Source: Sphingomonas sp. RIT328
GTDB lineage: Bacteria > Pseudomonadota > Alphaproteobacteria > Sphingomonadales > Sphingomonadaceae
Length of the DNA stretch: 64,000 bases
Assembly (NCBI RefSeq): GCF_000632225.1
Contig: NZ_JFYV01000015.1
Span: 1-64,000, forward strand
Reading direction: 5' to 3'
The position numbers were made by a program, and so were the translations under genes. Under the pieces are notes generated by a model. It saw only the letters and a program-made list of their open reading frames with translations. It did not search any database and had not been told where the DNA came from. Positions 52,407 through 60,729 of this stretch are shown piece after piece (position 1 is the first letter of the stretch; the number at the start of each line of letters is the position of its first letter).

Positions 52407-53416
52407 CGCCCGCCGCCGAGCAACCGGATGAGGAAGCCGCGCAGCCGTTCGGTCCGCGCCGGACTCGCGGGGGAGAGGATGCCGCGCGCCGGCTCGGGCA
52501 GATGGGCGGCGGCGTCCTGCGCGTCGTCGGCGAAGATGTAATGATCGAACCAGCCGCGCCACGCGGCGCGCTGCGCCGGCGGCAGGTCGCGCACCGCCAG
52601 CAGGCCGTGGACCAGCGCGCCGAACGGCGAGGGCGCCGCCGCATCCGCCCACCAGTAATTGACCAGCACGTTGAGCGGATCGAGCGCGGCGACATGATGC
52701 CACCAGAGCGCCGGCATGAAGATCGCGTCGCCGGGTTCGAGCTCGGCGACCTGCGCGTGGCGGAGCGCCTCGGCGAAGCGCGGATAGCGGGCGAGATCGG
52801 GCCGTTCGGGATCGACCATGCTCGACGGCGGGCCGGCCATCGTCTGGTCGAGCGGCCCGACATAGAGGTTGGCGATCTGGTCGGGCGGGAAGAGCGTGAA
52901 CCGGCGGCGGCCGTGGACGACGCAGGCGACGTTGCTCGATTCGTCGTAATGCGTCGCGACGCGGGTCGCATTGCCGATCCACAGGCGCGCCGGAGCGTCG
53001 CCCGTCGGCAGGTCGAGCCAATTGTCCTCATCCCATCCCGGCAGATGCTCGGGCGCGGTCGCGGCATTGGCGTAGAGCGCATGCGCATCGGCCGCCGCCG
53101 CCTCGCTGTAGCGGACGAGCTGGCCGAGCAACTGGCCGAGCGCGACCTTCTGTTTGTGAAAGTTGAAGCCGCTGAGATCGTCGTTGTAGAAGAAGCGGCC
53201 GCCGATCTCCGGCGGGCCGATCATCACGTCGAGCGGCTGACCACCGCCGAACCGGGCGAGATAGGTCGCCATCGCGCGGTCGCCACCGCGGCCGGCGCGC
53301 ACCGCCGCCCAGTCGCGGACCTGCCCGCGCAGCACGACGGGGACGTAGCCGTTCGCGATCTCGCCGGCGAAGGTCGCGGCGTCGACGGCGGGCCGGTCGA
53401 TGACGGCGGGCGTCAT
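52403..53416 (-). CDS. second cupin-like/JmjC-type protein, 337 aa
   Basis: Paralogue of the preceding protein: RLWIGNATRVATHYDESSNV (HxD), ACVVHGRRRFTLFPPDQIAN and distal His in FMPALWWHHVAALDPLNVLV. It is on the opposite strand, convergent, with the two stop codons overlapping (CTAA, 52403-52406). ATG at 53416 is chosen; a TTG at 53467 would add 17 poor residues. Role as for its neighbour. Its promoter shares the 53417-53705 gap with the response regulator. Confidence 0.87.
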   Translation of the reverse strand: MTPAVIDRPAVDAATFAGEIANGYVPVVLRGQVRDWAAVRAGRGGDRAMATYLARFGGGQPLDVMIGPPEIGGRFFYNDDLSGFNFHKQKVALGQLLGQLVRYSEAAAADAHALYANAATAPEHLPGWDEDNWLDLPTGDAPARLWIGNATRVATHYDESSNVACVVHGRRRFTLFPPDQIANLYVGPLDQTMAGPPSSMVDPERPDLARYPRFAEALRHAQVAELEPGDAIFMPALWWHHVAALDPLNVLVNYWWADAAAPSPFGALVHGLLAVRDLPPAQRAAWRGWFDHYIFADDAQDAAAHLPEPARGILSPASPARTERLRGFLIRLLGGGR

Positions 53417-53705
53417 CGGCCGGAACGCTCGGCCAAAGCCGCCGCGCGTGGCTCTGTTCTCATGCAAAATGCGTAGGTTAGTCGGGTGGTCTGGTCAAAG
53501 TCATTCACCGGCGAAGCCACGATCCCGACCGCTGCCTTCCAAGGCCGCAGCGCGACGAGCGGCAGGGCAGCAATCGACCGGGGCGCCGCTGTACCGACGC
53601 CCCTTCGGCGTCGGAAACGATTGTAGCGCTGTCGATTCCGTCCGAACGTACCCGGATGTTGCAGCATCGCAAAACCGGCGACACAGACGCCGGTCAGCCT
53701 TAGAC

Positions 53706-54470
53706 ATGCTTCCCATCGCCGATCCCGTCTGGACCCCTGATCCCATGGCCGCTGACACCCGCCTGCTCATTGTCGATGACGATCCGGGCATCCGCGAACT
53801 GACCGCGGAATTTCTCACCACGCACGGCTATATCGTCGATACCGCGGCGGACGGCGCGGCGATGCGGGCGGCGCTCGATCGGCAGAGCTATGCGCTCGTC
53901 GTGCTCGACGTGATGATGCCGGGGGAGGACGGGCTCACCATCCTGCGCTCGCTCGACCGCAGCAGCGCGCCGCCGGTCATCATCCTGTCGGTGATCGGCG
54001 AGGAGGTCGACCGTATCGTCGGGCTGGAGATGGGCGCCGACGATTATCTCGCCAAGCCCGCCAACCCGCGCGAGTTGCTCGCCCGCATCCGATCGGTGCT
54101 GCGAAGGCAGGCGGGTCCCGCCGCGGTGGAAGCGGTGGCGGCGCGGCCGCTCAAGCGTTTCGCCGGCTGGCGGCTCGATCCGCTCGGGCGGTTGCTGTTC
54201 GATCCCGATGGCGTCGCGATCAACCTGTCCGACGGCGAGTTGCGGCTGATGATGACGCTGGTCGATCATCCCCGCCGCGTGCTGACCCGCGACTTCCTGC
54301 TCGACCACGCGCGCGGCCCGAATGCCGAGCATTTCGATCGCGCCATCGACGTCCAGATCAGCCGCCTGCGCCGCAAGCTCAGCCGGACCGACGGCAATGG
54401 CGGTGACGATCTGATCCGCACCGTGCGCAACGAAGGCTATATGTTCGTCGCCGATGTCGAGCAGCGCTGA
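53706..54470 (+). CDS. OmpR/PhoB-family response regulator, 254 aa
   Basis: Receiver DTRLLIVDDDPGIRELTAEF with phospho-acceptor in VVLDVMMPGEDGL and Lys in DDYLAKPANPREL; C-terminal winged helix with LSDGELRLMMTLVDHPRRVL and AIDVQISRLRRKL. Starts at ATG 53706 or 53745 are possible; the second gives the usual family N-terminus. The stop overlaps the kinase gene by 17 nt. Confidence 0.92.
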   Translation: MLPIADPVWTPDPMAADTRLLIVDDDPGIRELTAEFLTTHGYIVDTAADGAAMRAALDRQSYALVVLDVMMPGEDGLTILRSLDRSSAPPVIILSVIGEEVDRIVGLEMGADDYLAKPANPRELLARIRSVLRRQAGPAAVEAVAARPLKRFAGWRLDPLGRLLFDPDGVAINLSDGELRLMMTLVDHPRRVLTRDFLLDHARGPNAEHFDRAIDVQISRLRRKLSRTDGNGGDDLIRTVRNEGYMFVADVEQR

Positions 54471-55749
54471 CCGCGCGGCGCCGGCGCGGTCGATCGCCCA
54501 ATCGATCTTCGCGCTGGTCATCGCCTCGGTGCTGGTCGCCACGGCGGTGTTCTTCGTCGTCACCTTCAACGGGCCGCCGCCGCGCGACGCGCCGCAGTCG
54601 CTGTCGTCGATCGCCCGCACGCTGCGCACCGGCCGGTTGCCCCGTGACGGCGACAGGCGCTGGCGGCTGAGCATTGCCACGACCCCGCCGGTCGCGGACG
54701 AGCGATGGCATGCCGACCCGCGGCTGGCCGCGGCGCTCGCCGGCGAACTCGGCGTGGCGCGGGCCGATGTCGTCGTGCTGACGCGGGCGGAGGGACAGGC
54801 CCCCGGACCGGGCGACGCGCTGTTCGGCGACTATCGCCTCGCTTCGCGGATAGGCGACCGCTGGCGACGGCTCGACAGCGTCGAACCGCCGCTGCTGCGC
54901 CGCTGGCATTGGGTGACACTCGCGTCGATGTTGGTCGCGATCCTGCTGCTGGCGATCCCCGCCTGGTGGCTGGCAGGCGCGATCTCGCAGCCGCTCCGCC
55001 GCCTTGCCGCCGCTGCCGATCAGGCGCGGGCAGGGGCACATCTGCCGGCATTGCCCGACAGCGGATCGCGCGAGGTGCGCGAGCTGGCGCGCGCCGTCGC
55101 GACGATGCACGCGCGGCTCGCCGGTCATGCCGAGGGGCGGACGACGATGCTCGCGGCGATCGCGCACGATCTCGGCACGCCGCTCGCCCGGCTCGCCTTC
55201 TGGATCGAGCAACTGCCCGATCAGGCCCGCAACCGGGCCGCCGCCGATATCGACGAGATGCGCGCGATGATCCGCACCGCCCTCGCCTTCGCGCGCGACG
55301 ACAGCGAGGCGCAGGCGCAGGACCGGCTCGATCTCGGCAGCCTGCTCGACAGCCTCGCCGACGACATGCAGGTGGCGGGCATGCCGGTGACGCTCGATCC
55401 CGGTCCGCGTGCGGTGATCCGCGGTGATTCGGCGGCGTTGCGCCGCCTGTTCGGCAATCTGATCGACAATGCGATCCGCTATGGCGGCTCCGCGGCGATC
55501 GGCTGGCGAGTCGATCCCGGCATGGTCGAGGTGACGATCGACGATCGCGGCGCGGGCATCGACGCGGCGACGGTCGAGCGGTTGTTCGAGCCGTTCGTCC
55601 GCGGCGATCCCTCGCGCAACCGTGCCACCGGCGGCACGGGCCTCGGCCTCGCGATCGTCCGCGCGATCGCGGCGCGGCACGGCGGCGGCGCGACGCTGGA
55701 GAACGGCCCGACCGGCGGCCGCGCGCGGGTGACGCTGCCGCTCGCCTGA
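54454..55749 (+). CDS. membrane sensor histidine kinase, 431 aa
   Basis: TM1 (IFALVIASVLVATAVFFVVT, about 18-37), a roughly 110-residue periplasmic domain, TM2 (WVTLASMLVAILLLAIPAWW, about 152-171), HAMP, HisKA with AIAHDLGTPLARL, and HATPase with LIDNAIRYGG, DRGAGI and TGLGLAI. It is of the EnvZ/QseC type and forms a pair with the overlapping OmpR-type gene. The signal is unknown. Confidence 0.92.
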   Translation: MSSSADRAAPARSIAQSIFALVIASVLVATAVFFVVTFNGPPPRDAPQSLSSIARTLRTGRLPRDGDRRWRLSIATTPPVADERWHADPRLAAALAGELGVARADVVVLTRAEGQAPGPGDALFGDYRLASRIGDRWRRLDSVEPPLLRRWHWVTLASMLVAILLLAIPAWWLAGAISQPLRRLAAAADQARAGAHLPALPDSGSREVRELARAVATMHARLAGHAEGRTTMLAAIAHDLGTPLARLAFWIEQLPDQARNRAAADIDEMRAMIRTALAFARDDSEAQAQDRLDLGSLLDSLADDMQVAGMPVTLDPGPRAVIRGDSAALRRLFGNLIDNAIRYGGSAAIGWRVDPGMVEVTIDDRGAGIDAATVERLFEPFVRGDPSRNRATGGTGLGLAIVRAIAARHGGGATLENGPTGGRARVTLPLA

Positions 55750-55845
55750 CCGGCGCAACATCCTGCAACACTGCTACGATCGATGACATACGGCGGTGCG
55801 GTAGCGCGGTCATCCTGCTGCCACGCCAACAGGACAGCGGATGCC

Positions 55846-56772
55846 ATGACCTTCCAGCACGACCAAGATCACGACCACGGCCACGGCCACAGCCTCGCCG
55901 AAGACCTCGAACGGATGGAGGCGCTCGTCGCCCGGCGGCGCGCGCTCAAATGGTTCGCGGGGGTCGGCACCGCCGCGCTCGTCGCCGGCTGCGGCGGCAG
56001 CGACGGCAGTTCGAGCGACACCGTCGCCGTCACCACCGGCAGTACCGCCACGCCGACGCCGACCGCCACCGCAACGGCGACGCCGACACCGACCGCCACG
56101 TCGACCAGCACCGCCTGTATCGCCGATCCCACCGAAACCTCCGGTCCCTATCCCGCCGACGGGACCAACACGTCGGGAGGATCGACCTCGAACATCCTCA
56201 CCGTCAGCGGCGTCGTGCGCAGCGACATCCGGCCGAGCTTCATTTCGAGCACCACGGTCGCGACCGGCGTGCAGCTGACGATCACGCTGACCCTGGTCAA
56301 CGTCAATGCGAGCTGCGCCCCGCTCGTCGGCTATGCGATCTATCTGTGGCATTGCGACCGCAACGGCAATTATTCGCTCTATTCGGGCGCGACCGCGGAG
56401 AGCTATCTGCGCGGCGTGCAGGTGACCGACGCCAACGGGCAGGTGACGTTCACGACGATCTTCCCCGCCTGCTATTCGGGCCGCTGGCCGCATATGCATT
56501 TCGAGGTGTTCTCGAGCCTCAGCAACGCGCTCGGCGGCAAATATGCGGTGCTGACCTCACAGCTGGCGATGCCGGCGGCGACGTGCACGACCATCTTCGC
56601 GGACACCAGCGTCTATCCGACGAGCAAGACCAATTTCGCGCAGGTGACGCTCGCCAGCGACAATGTCTTCGGAGACAACAGCAGCGCGCAGCTCGCGGTG
56701 CAGACTCCGACGATCACCGGTTCGGCATCGGCCGGTCTGGTCGGGACCGCGACGATCGGCATTGCCACCTGA
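55846..56772 (+). CDS. exported intradiol dioxygenase-like protein, 308 aa
   Basis: A His/Asp-rich N-terminus (HDQDHDHGHGHS) precedes an RRRALKWFAG twin-arginine-like motif and lipobox LVAGC. A Thr/Pro low-complexity linker (about 65-88) follows, then the intradiol dioxygenase core with Fe(III) ligands expected at Tyr in TSGPYPADG, Tyr in CDRNGNYSLYS, and His/His in RWPHMHFEVF. It is an extracytoplasmic relative of catechol/protocatechuate dioxygenases. ATG at 55846. It lies just after the two-component pair. Confidence 0.83.
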   Translation: MTFQHDQDHDHGHGHSLAEDLERMEALVARRRALKWFAGVGTAALVAGCGGSDGSSSDTVAVTTGSTATPTPTATATATPTPTATSTSTACIADPTETSGPYPADGTNTSGGSTSNILTVSGVVRSDIRPSFISSTTVATGVQLTITLTLVNVNASCAPLVGYAIYLWHCDRNGNYSLYSGATAESYLRGVQVTDANGQVTFTTIFPACYSGRWPHMHFEVFSSLSNALGGKYAVLTSQLAMPAATCTTIFADTSVYPTSKTNFAQVTLASDNVFGDNSSAQLAVQTPTITGSASAGLVGTATIGIAT

Positions 56773-56784
56773 GTGCCACCATCG

Positions 56785-56809
56785 CCCGCCGCCGGCCGCC
56801 GGCGGCGGG
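56785..56809. terminator. GC hairpin after the dioxygenase gene
   Basis: CCCGCCGCCGG and CCGGCGGCGGG form 11-bp arms around CCG, 12 nt after the stop. No T-tract follows, so it may be a weak terminator or 3'-end stabiliser. Confidence 0.45.
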
Positions 56810-56987
56810 TGATACCGGGTCGCGCCGGTCGGCGGCAGGCACCCTGAACGCTAGTGACGAAACCAGCCGGGAGCGCGGCTGGCCGGCTGATGCAGGATAA
56901 GTTTCGAGGATCGGGACACAAAAAGTCACACACGCCGTTATGCGCTTGGGTCGACATTGGGTCGTTCCCGGCAAGGGATGACACCCT

Positions 56988-57701
56988 ATGGACCAGACTG
57001 CCTTTCTCCTCGGATTCGCCATCATGTCGCTCGCCTCGCTGGCGATTTATGCGACGGGCAAGAAGACCCCGCCGTCGGGTCATCATACGTTGCTGCATTC
57101 GAGCGTGCCGTTCATCGCCGCGACCGCCTATCTGGCGATGGCGTTCGGCATCGGCACATTGCTCAAAGTCGACGGCTCGGCGGTCTATGTCGCGCGCTAT
57201 CTCGACTGGTCGGTGACGACGCCGATCCTGCTCGCCGGGCTGGTGCTGCTCGCCTTCCACGAACAGGGGCGTACCGGCGAAGTCGGCGGCCACCTGACTG
57301 CGATCATCGTGCTCGACGTGCTGATGATCGTCACCGGCCTCGTCTCGGCGCTTGCCGGACCGCCGCTGATCAAATGGGTCTGGTATGCCTGGTCGTGCGT
57401 CGCCTTCCTGAGCGTGCTCTATCTGCTGTGGGGACCGTTGCGGGCCAAGGCGGTGGAACGCGGCGCGGCGCTGGGTGGCGCCTATAACAAGAACCTCGCC
57501 TTCCTGACGGTGATCTGGTTCCTCTATCCGATCGTCTTCCTCGTCGGGCCGGAGGGGCTGAAGATCATCAGCGATCCCGCCTCGGTCTGGGCGATCCTCA
57601 TCATGGATGTGCTCGCCAAGGTGGTTTACGCCTTCTACGCGGCGAGCAATCTCGAAAAGGCGCTGGCACAGCACGCCGACTCGCGCGGCGACCGGTGGTG
57701 A
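56988..57701 (+). CDS. DTG-motif microbial rhodopsin, 237 aa
   Basis: Seven hydrophobic helices. Helix C reads ARYLDWSVTTPILLAG (Arg70, Asp73, Thr77, Gly84), placing it in the DTG group of proteobacterial proton-pumping rhodopsins where bacteriorhodopsin Asp96 is Gly. Helix G carries the second counterion Asp207 and the retinal Lys211 (IMDVLAKVVYAFYAA). Helix F has FLTVIWFLYPIVFL. It is directly coupled to blh, so retinal is made locally. It should act as a light-driven proton pump or sensor; no transducer gene is nearby. Confidence 0.93.
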   Translation: MDQTAFLLGFAIMSLASLAIYATGKKTPPSGHHTLLHSSVPFIAATAYLAMAFGIGTLLKVDGSAVYVARYLDWSVTTPILLAGLVLLAFHEQGRTGEVGGHLTAIIVLDVLMIVTGLVSALAGPPLIKWVWYAWSCVAFLSVLYLLWGPLRAKAVERGAALGGAYNKNLAFLTVIWFLYPIVFLVGPEGLKIISDPASVWAILIMDVLAKVVYAFYAASNLEKALAQHADSRGDRW

Positions 57702-58543
57702 GCGGGCGCGCTCCGGCGATCGGCTGGAGCGCGCTCACCGTCGCGGCGGTGGTCGCCGCATGCGGACCGCTGCTGCTGCAACTCGCCTTTGCGGGCGTCG
57801 CGATCGGCGTCATCGGCATGGCGCACGGGGCGAGCGATCTGGCGATCGTCGCACCGCGGCGGCGCCCGCTGTTTCTCGCCTGTTATGGCCTAGTCTGCCT
57901 GATCTGCCTCGGCTGGTGGATCGCCGATCCGGCGGTGGCCCTGCCGGCCTTCCTGCTCGCCTCGGCGATCCACTTCGCGATGGAGGACGCACCGGAGGGG
58001 ACGTGGGTGGAGCGGGTGGCGCGCGGCGTGAGCCTGATCGCCACCCCGGCGACGCTGCACGCCGCTTCGCTGACGGTGATCCTGCAGCATGGCGGCATTA
58101 CGCCGGCAATGCTGCCCGGTCTGGTCACCGGGTTGACGTGGCTCGGCGGGATCGCCGCGGCCGGATTGCTGGCGCTCGCCATCGTGCGGCGCGACCCCCG
58201 GCTGTTCGCGGGAACGGCGGCGCTGCTGCTGCTGCCGCCGCTGATCGGCTTCTCGCTCGGCTTCCTGATCCTGCATGCGCTGCCGCAGACGTGGCAACGG
58301 TGCGAGCGGATCGGATGCATGACGGCGCAATCCTATCTCCGCGCGATCGCGCCGGTGCTCGGCGCGGCGATGTTGCTGGTGCTGCTGATCGGCGGGATCG
58401 TCTGGCGGTGGGATGATAGCGGTGTCCGGCCGCTGTTCGCAGCCATCGCGGCGCTGGCGATGCCGCACCTGCTGGTGACGCCGTGGTTCGAGGCGGGGGC
58501 GGCGGATCCCGTGACGACCCCGGCGCGATCCGTCCCGGTCTGA
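57695..58543 (+). CDS. blh: Brp/Blh-family beta-carotene 15,15'-dioxygenase, 282 aa
   Basis: A multi-pass membrane protein with the family His motifs: GMAHGASDLAI, SAIHFAMEDAPEG, LILHALPQTW and MPHLLVTPWFEAG. It cleaves beta-carotene to retinal for the rhodopsin. GTG codons at 57695 and 57698 are both possible starts; the second gives a GTGA overlap with the rhodopsin stop. The beta-carotene pathway itself is not in the window. Confidence 0.9.
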   Translation: MVSGRAPAIGWSALTVAAVVAACGPLLLQLAFAGVAIGVIGMAHGASDLAIVAPRRRPLFLACYGLVCLICLGWWIADPAVALPAFLLASAIHFAMEDAPEGTWVERVARGVSLIATPATLHAASLTVILQHGGITPAMLPGLVTGLTWLGGIAAAGLLALAIVRRDPRLFAGTAALLLLPPLIGFSLGFLILHALPQTWQRCERIGCMTAQSYLRAIAPVLGAAMLLVLLIGGIVWRWDDSGVRPLFAAIAALAMPHLLVTPWFEAGAADPVTTPARSVPV

Positions 58544-58657
58544 TGCAGCCGGGGCTGTACGGACATGCCGGTCATCCCTCCAGTCTTTCGCATTGAGGCG
58601 GATCAAGTCGGCGGCGGAATCCCGGAACGCTGCCCTCCGCCGGGTCGTTTCCTACCC

Positions 58658-59356
58658 ATGCTACCCTCGAAATCGATGTTCAATTGGGCGGATCCGCATG
58701 AGGACGAGGCCAAGACGATGCTGTCGGATTATATCGCCGACCACGGCTTTCCCTGCGTCGGGGCCAAGGCCGCGCTGGCCAAGGGGACGCTCGACGTGCT
58801 TGGCGCACGCGATATCGCCAGCGCCTGGGATGATCTGCGTATCCATGAGCGGCTGCGCTGCTTCGCCGCGCGCTATCGCGCCGAACCGTCGCTGTTCCGC
58901 AGTTTCGCGGTCGTCTTCTCGGGACCCGACGACCTCACCGAAGAGGCGTTCGAACAGGCGATCTGGCAGCGTATCCAGTCGCTGTCCGACAAGGACGTCT
59001 GGCTGGGGCAGGAATGGGACGAGCGCGTCAGTCCCGATCCCGCCAATCCGCATTTCTCTCTGTCGTTCGGTGGCGAGGCCTTCTTCGTCGTCGGGCTGCA
59101 TCCGCATGCCAGCCGCCCGGCCCGCCGCTTTGCGCGCCCGACGATGATCTTCAACCTCCACGACCAGTTCGAGACGCTGCGCGCGCAGGGACGCTATGAG
59201 ACGATGCGCGAGAAGATCATGGTCCGTGACGAGACGCTCGCCGGTTCGCGCAATCCGATGCTGTCGCGCCACGGCGAGATGAGCGAGGCGCGGCAATATA
59301 GCGGCCGCGCCGTCGACGGTGACTGGCGCTGCCCGTTCCGGTATGCCGGCGAATGA
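58658..59356 (+). CDS. YqcI/YcgG (GntA-like) heme-dependent N-hydroxylase, 232 aa
   Basis: The family pattern is clear: FPCVGAKAALAKGTLDVLGA, FFVVGLHPHASRPARRFARP (heme-side His/Arg region), MIFNLHDQFETLRAQGRYE, and SEARQYSGRAVDGDWRCPF. GntA of guanitoxin synthesis belongs to this family and N-hydroxylates a guanidine-containing compound with heme. The gene overlaps the DUF1989 gene (ATGA), suggesting joint work on a guanidino or amino substrate. ATG at 58658. Confidence 0.82.
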   Translation: MLPSKSMFNWADPHEDEAKTMLSDYIADHGFPCVGAKAALAKGTLDVLGARDIASAWDDLRIHERLRCFAARYRAEPSLFRSFAVVFSGPDDLTEEAFEQAIWQRIQSLSDKDVWLGQEWDERVSPDPANPHFSLSFGGEAFFVVGLHPHASRPARRFARPTMIFNLHDQFETLRAQGRYETMREKIMVRDETLAGSRNPMLSRHGEMSEARQYSGRAVDGDWRCPFRYAGE

Positions 59357-59952
59357 GCGGCGCGGTGCACGAGATCGCCGAGCGCAGCGGCGTCGGTTTT
59401 CCGCTCAAGGCCGGGCAGCGGCTGACTGTGATCGACCCGCGCGGTTGTCAGGTGGCCGATCTGCTCGCGTTCAACGCGGCCGACCTCGGCGAGGTGCTGT
59501 CGTCGGGACGGACGCTCGATTATGCCGAGACGATCCGGCTGACCACCGGGCACAGGCTCTATTCGAACCGATCGAACGTGATGCTTGAGATCGTCGAGGA
59601 TAGCGTTGGCGTGCACGACTTCCTGCTGACGCCCTGCTCCTATGCGACCTTCGACCATTTCTACCCGGACCTGCCGCGGCATCGCGGCTGTTTCGGCAAC
59701 CTTGCCGAGGCGCTGGCGCCCTATGGCGTGGTGCCGGACCAGATACCGGTCGCCTTCAACTGCTTCATGAACGTGCCCGTCGACGCCGGCGGGCGGCTGT
59801 CGGTGCTGCCGCCGGTCAGCCGCGCCGGCGACCGGATCGTCTTCGTCGCGGCGATGGATCTGGTGATCGGCCTCACCGCCTGTTCGGCGCCGGCATCGAA
59901 CGGCGGATCGTTCAAGCCGATCCACTATCGCGTCGAGGACGCCGCAGCTTAG
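59353..59952 (+). CDS. DUF1989 (urea carboxylase-associated type) protein, 199 aa
   Basis: Motifs RLTVIDPRGCQVADLLAFNA, then HDFLLTPCSYATFDHFYPDL and VAFNCFMNVPVDAGGRLSVL are characteristic of DUF1989, which includes the two subunits of carboxyguanidine deiminase in guanidine degradation. The conserved Cys in TPCSY and NCFMNV are likely metal or catalytic residues. It is coupled to the GntA-like gene. Stop TAG overlaps the convergent GT2 stop. Confidence 0.83.
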   Translation: MSGAVHEIAERSGVGFPLKAGQRLTVIDPRGCQVADLLAFNAADLGEVLSSGRTLDYAETIRLTTGHRLYSNRSNVMLEIVEDSVGVHDFLLTPCSYATFDHFYPDLPRHRGCFGNLAEALAPYGVVPDQIPVAFNCFMNVPVDAGGRLSVLPPVSRAGDRIVFVAAMDLVIGLTACSAPASNGGSFKPIHYRVEDAAA

Positions 59953-60680
59953 GCCGCCACCTCGACGAGATAGGGATGGGCGAGAACGCGGGCGGCGTTG
60001 CGGGCGCCGATCGCGGTATCGTTGACGAGCCGGCTACCCGGCACGGTACGATAGAGCGCTACACAGGCGTCGATGCGGACGAAGCGCGCGCCCGCCGCCG
60101 CGGCGCGGGTGTAGAAGTCCCAGTCGTTGCAATTGTGGAAGCTCGGGTCGAAGCCGTCGACCCGCTCGACGATCGCGCGGCGGACGATCGACCAGCTCGG
60201 TCCGATCACCCCGCCGCTGGCGAGGCCGGCCCGGATGCTCGCCCCGTCCCAGCCGCATTCGGGCGGCTGCGGCGCGCCGTCGCCTTCGATTCGCGCGAAG
60301 TGCCCGACCACGATATCATGGCCTCCGGCCGCGCCGCTCAGCAGCGACCGTGCCGCGCCCGGCAGCCAGATGTCGTCGCTGTCGAGGAAGGCGATCCAGT
60401 CGGCGCGCGCCAGCGCCGCGCCGCTGTTGCGCGCCTGCGATGCGCCGACGTTGCGCGGCAGGATCATCGCCACCACCGCATCATGCTGCGCCGCGAGCGC
60501 GCGGATCATCGTGGCGCTGTCGTCGGACGAGCCGTCGTCGACGACGATGACGCGCTGCGGCGGGTGATCCTGCGCGAGGACGCTGGCGACCGCGTCGGCC
60601 ACGACATGCGCGCGATTGTGGCACGGGATAACGACGTCATACGCCGCGAACGGCGCGAAACACGATGAAGCATGGAGCAT
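59949..60680 (-). CDS. GT2-family glycosyltransferase, 243 aa
   Basis: A GT-A enzyme: AAYDVVIPCHNRAHVVADAV, VIVVDDGSSDDSATMIRAL, NVGASQARNSGAALARADWI and AFLDSDDIWLPGAA (DxD) are typical. Later GPSWSIVRRAIVERVDGFD and NDWDFYTRAAAAGARFVRI match the acceptor region. ATG at 60680. It sits 49 nt downstream of the TonB receptor on the same strand. The acceptor is unknown. Confidence 0.87.
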   Translation of the reverse strand: MLHASSCFAPFAAYDVVIPCHNRAHVVADAVASVLAQDHPPQRVIVVDDGSSDDSATMIRALAAQHDAVVAMILPRNVGASQARNSGAALARADWIAFLDSDDIWLPGAARSLLSGAAGGHDIVVGHFARIEGDGAPQPPECGWDGASIRAGLASGGVIGPSWSIVRRAIVERVDGFDPSFHNCNDWDFYTRAAAAGARFVRIDACVALYRTVPGSRLVNDTAIGARNAARVLAHPYLVEVAA

Positions 60681-60729
60681 CGCCGTCCCATGCCCGATTT
60701 CACTGCCGCGGCAAAGGGGCCGGTCCGCG

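Noticed and set aside
56988..57701. Classical bacteriorhodopsin-like DTD or proteorhodopsin DTE pump
   Set aside because: The third motif position is Gly84, not Asp or Glu.
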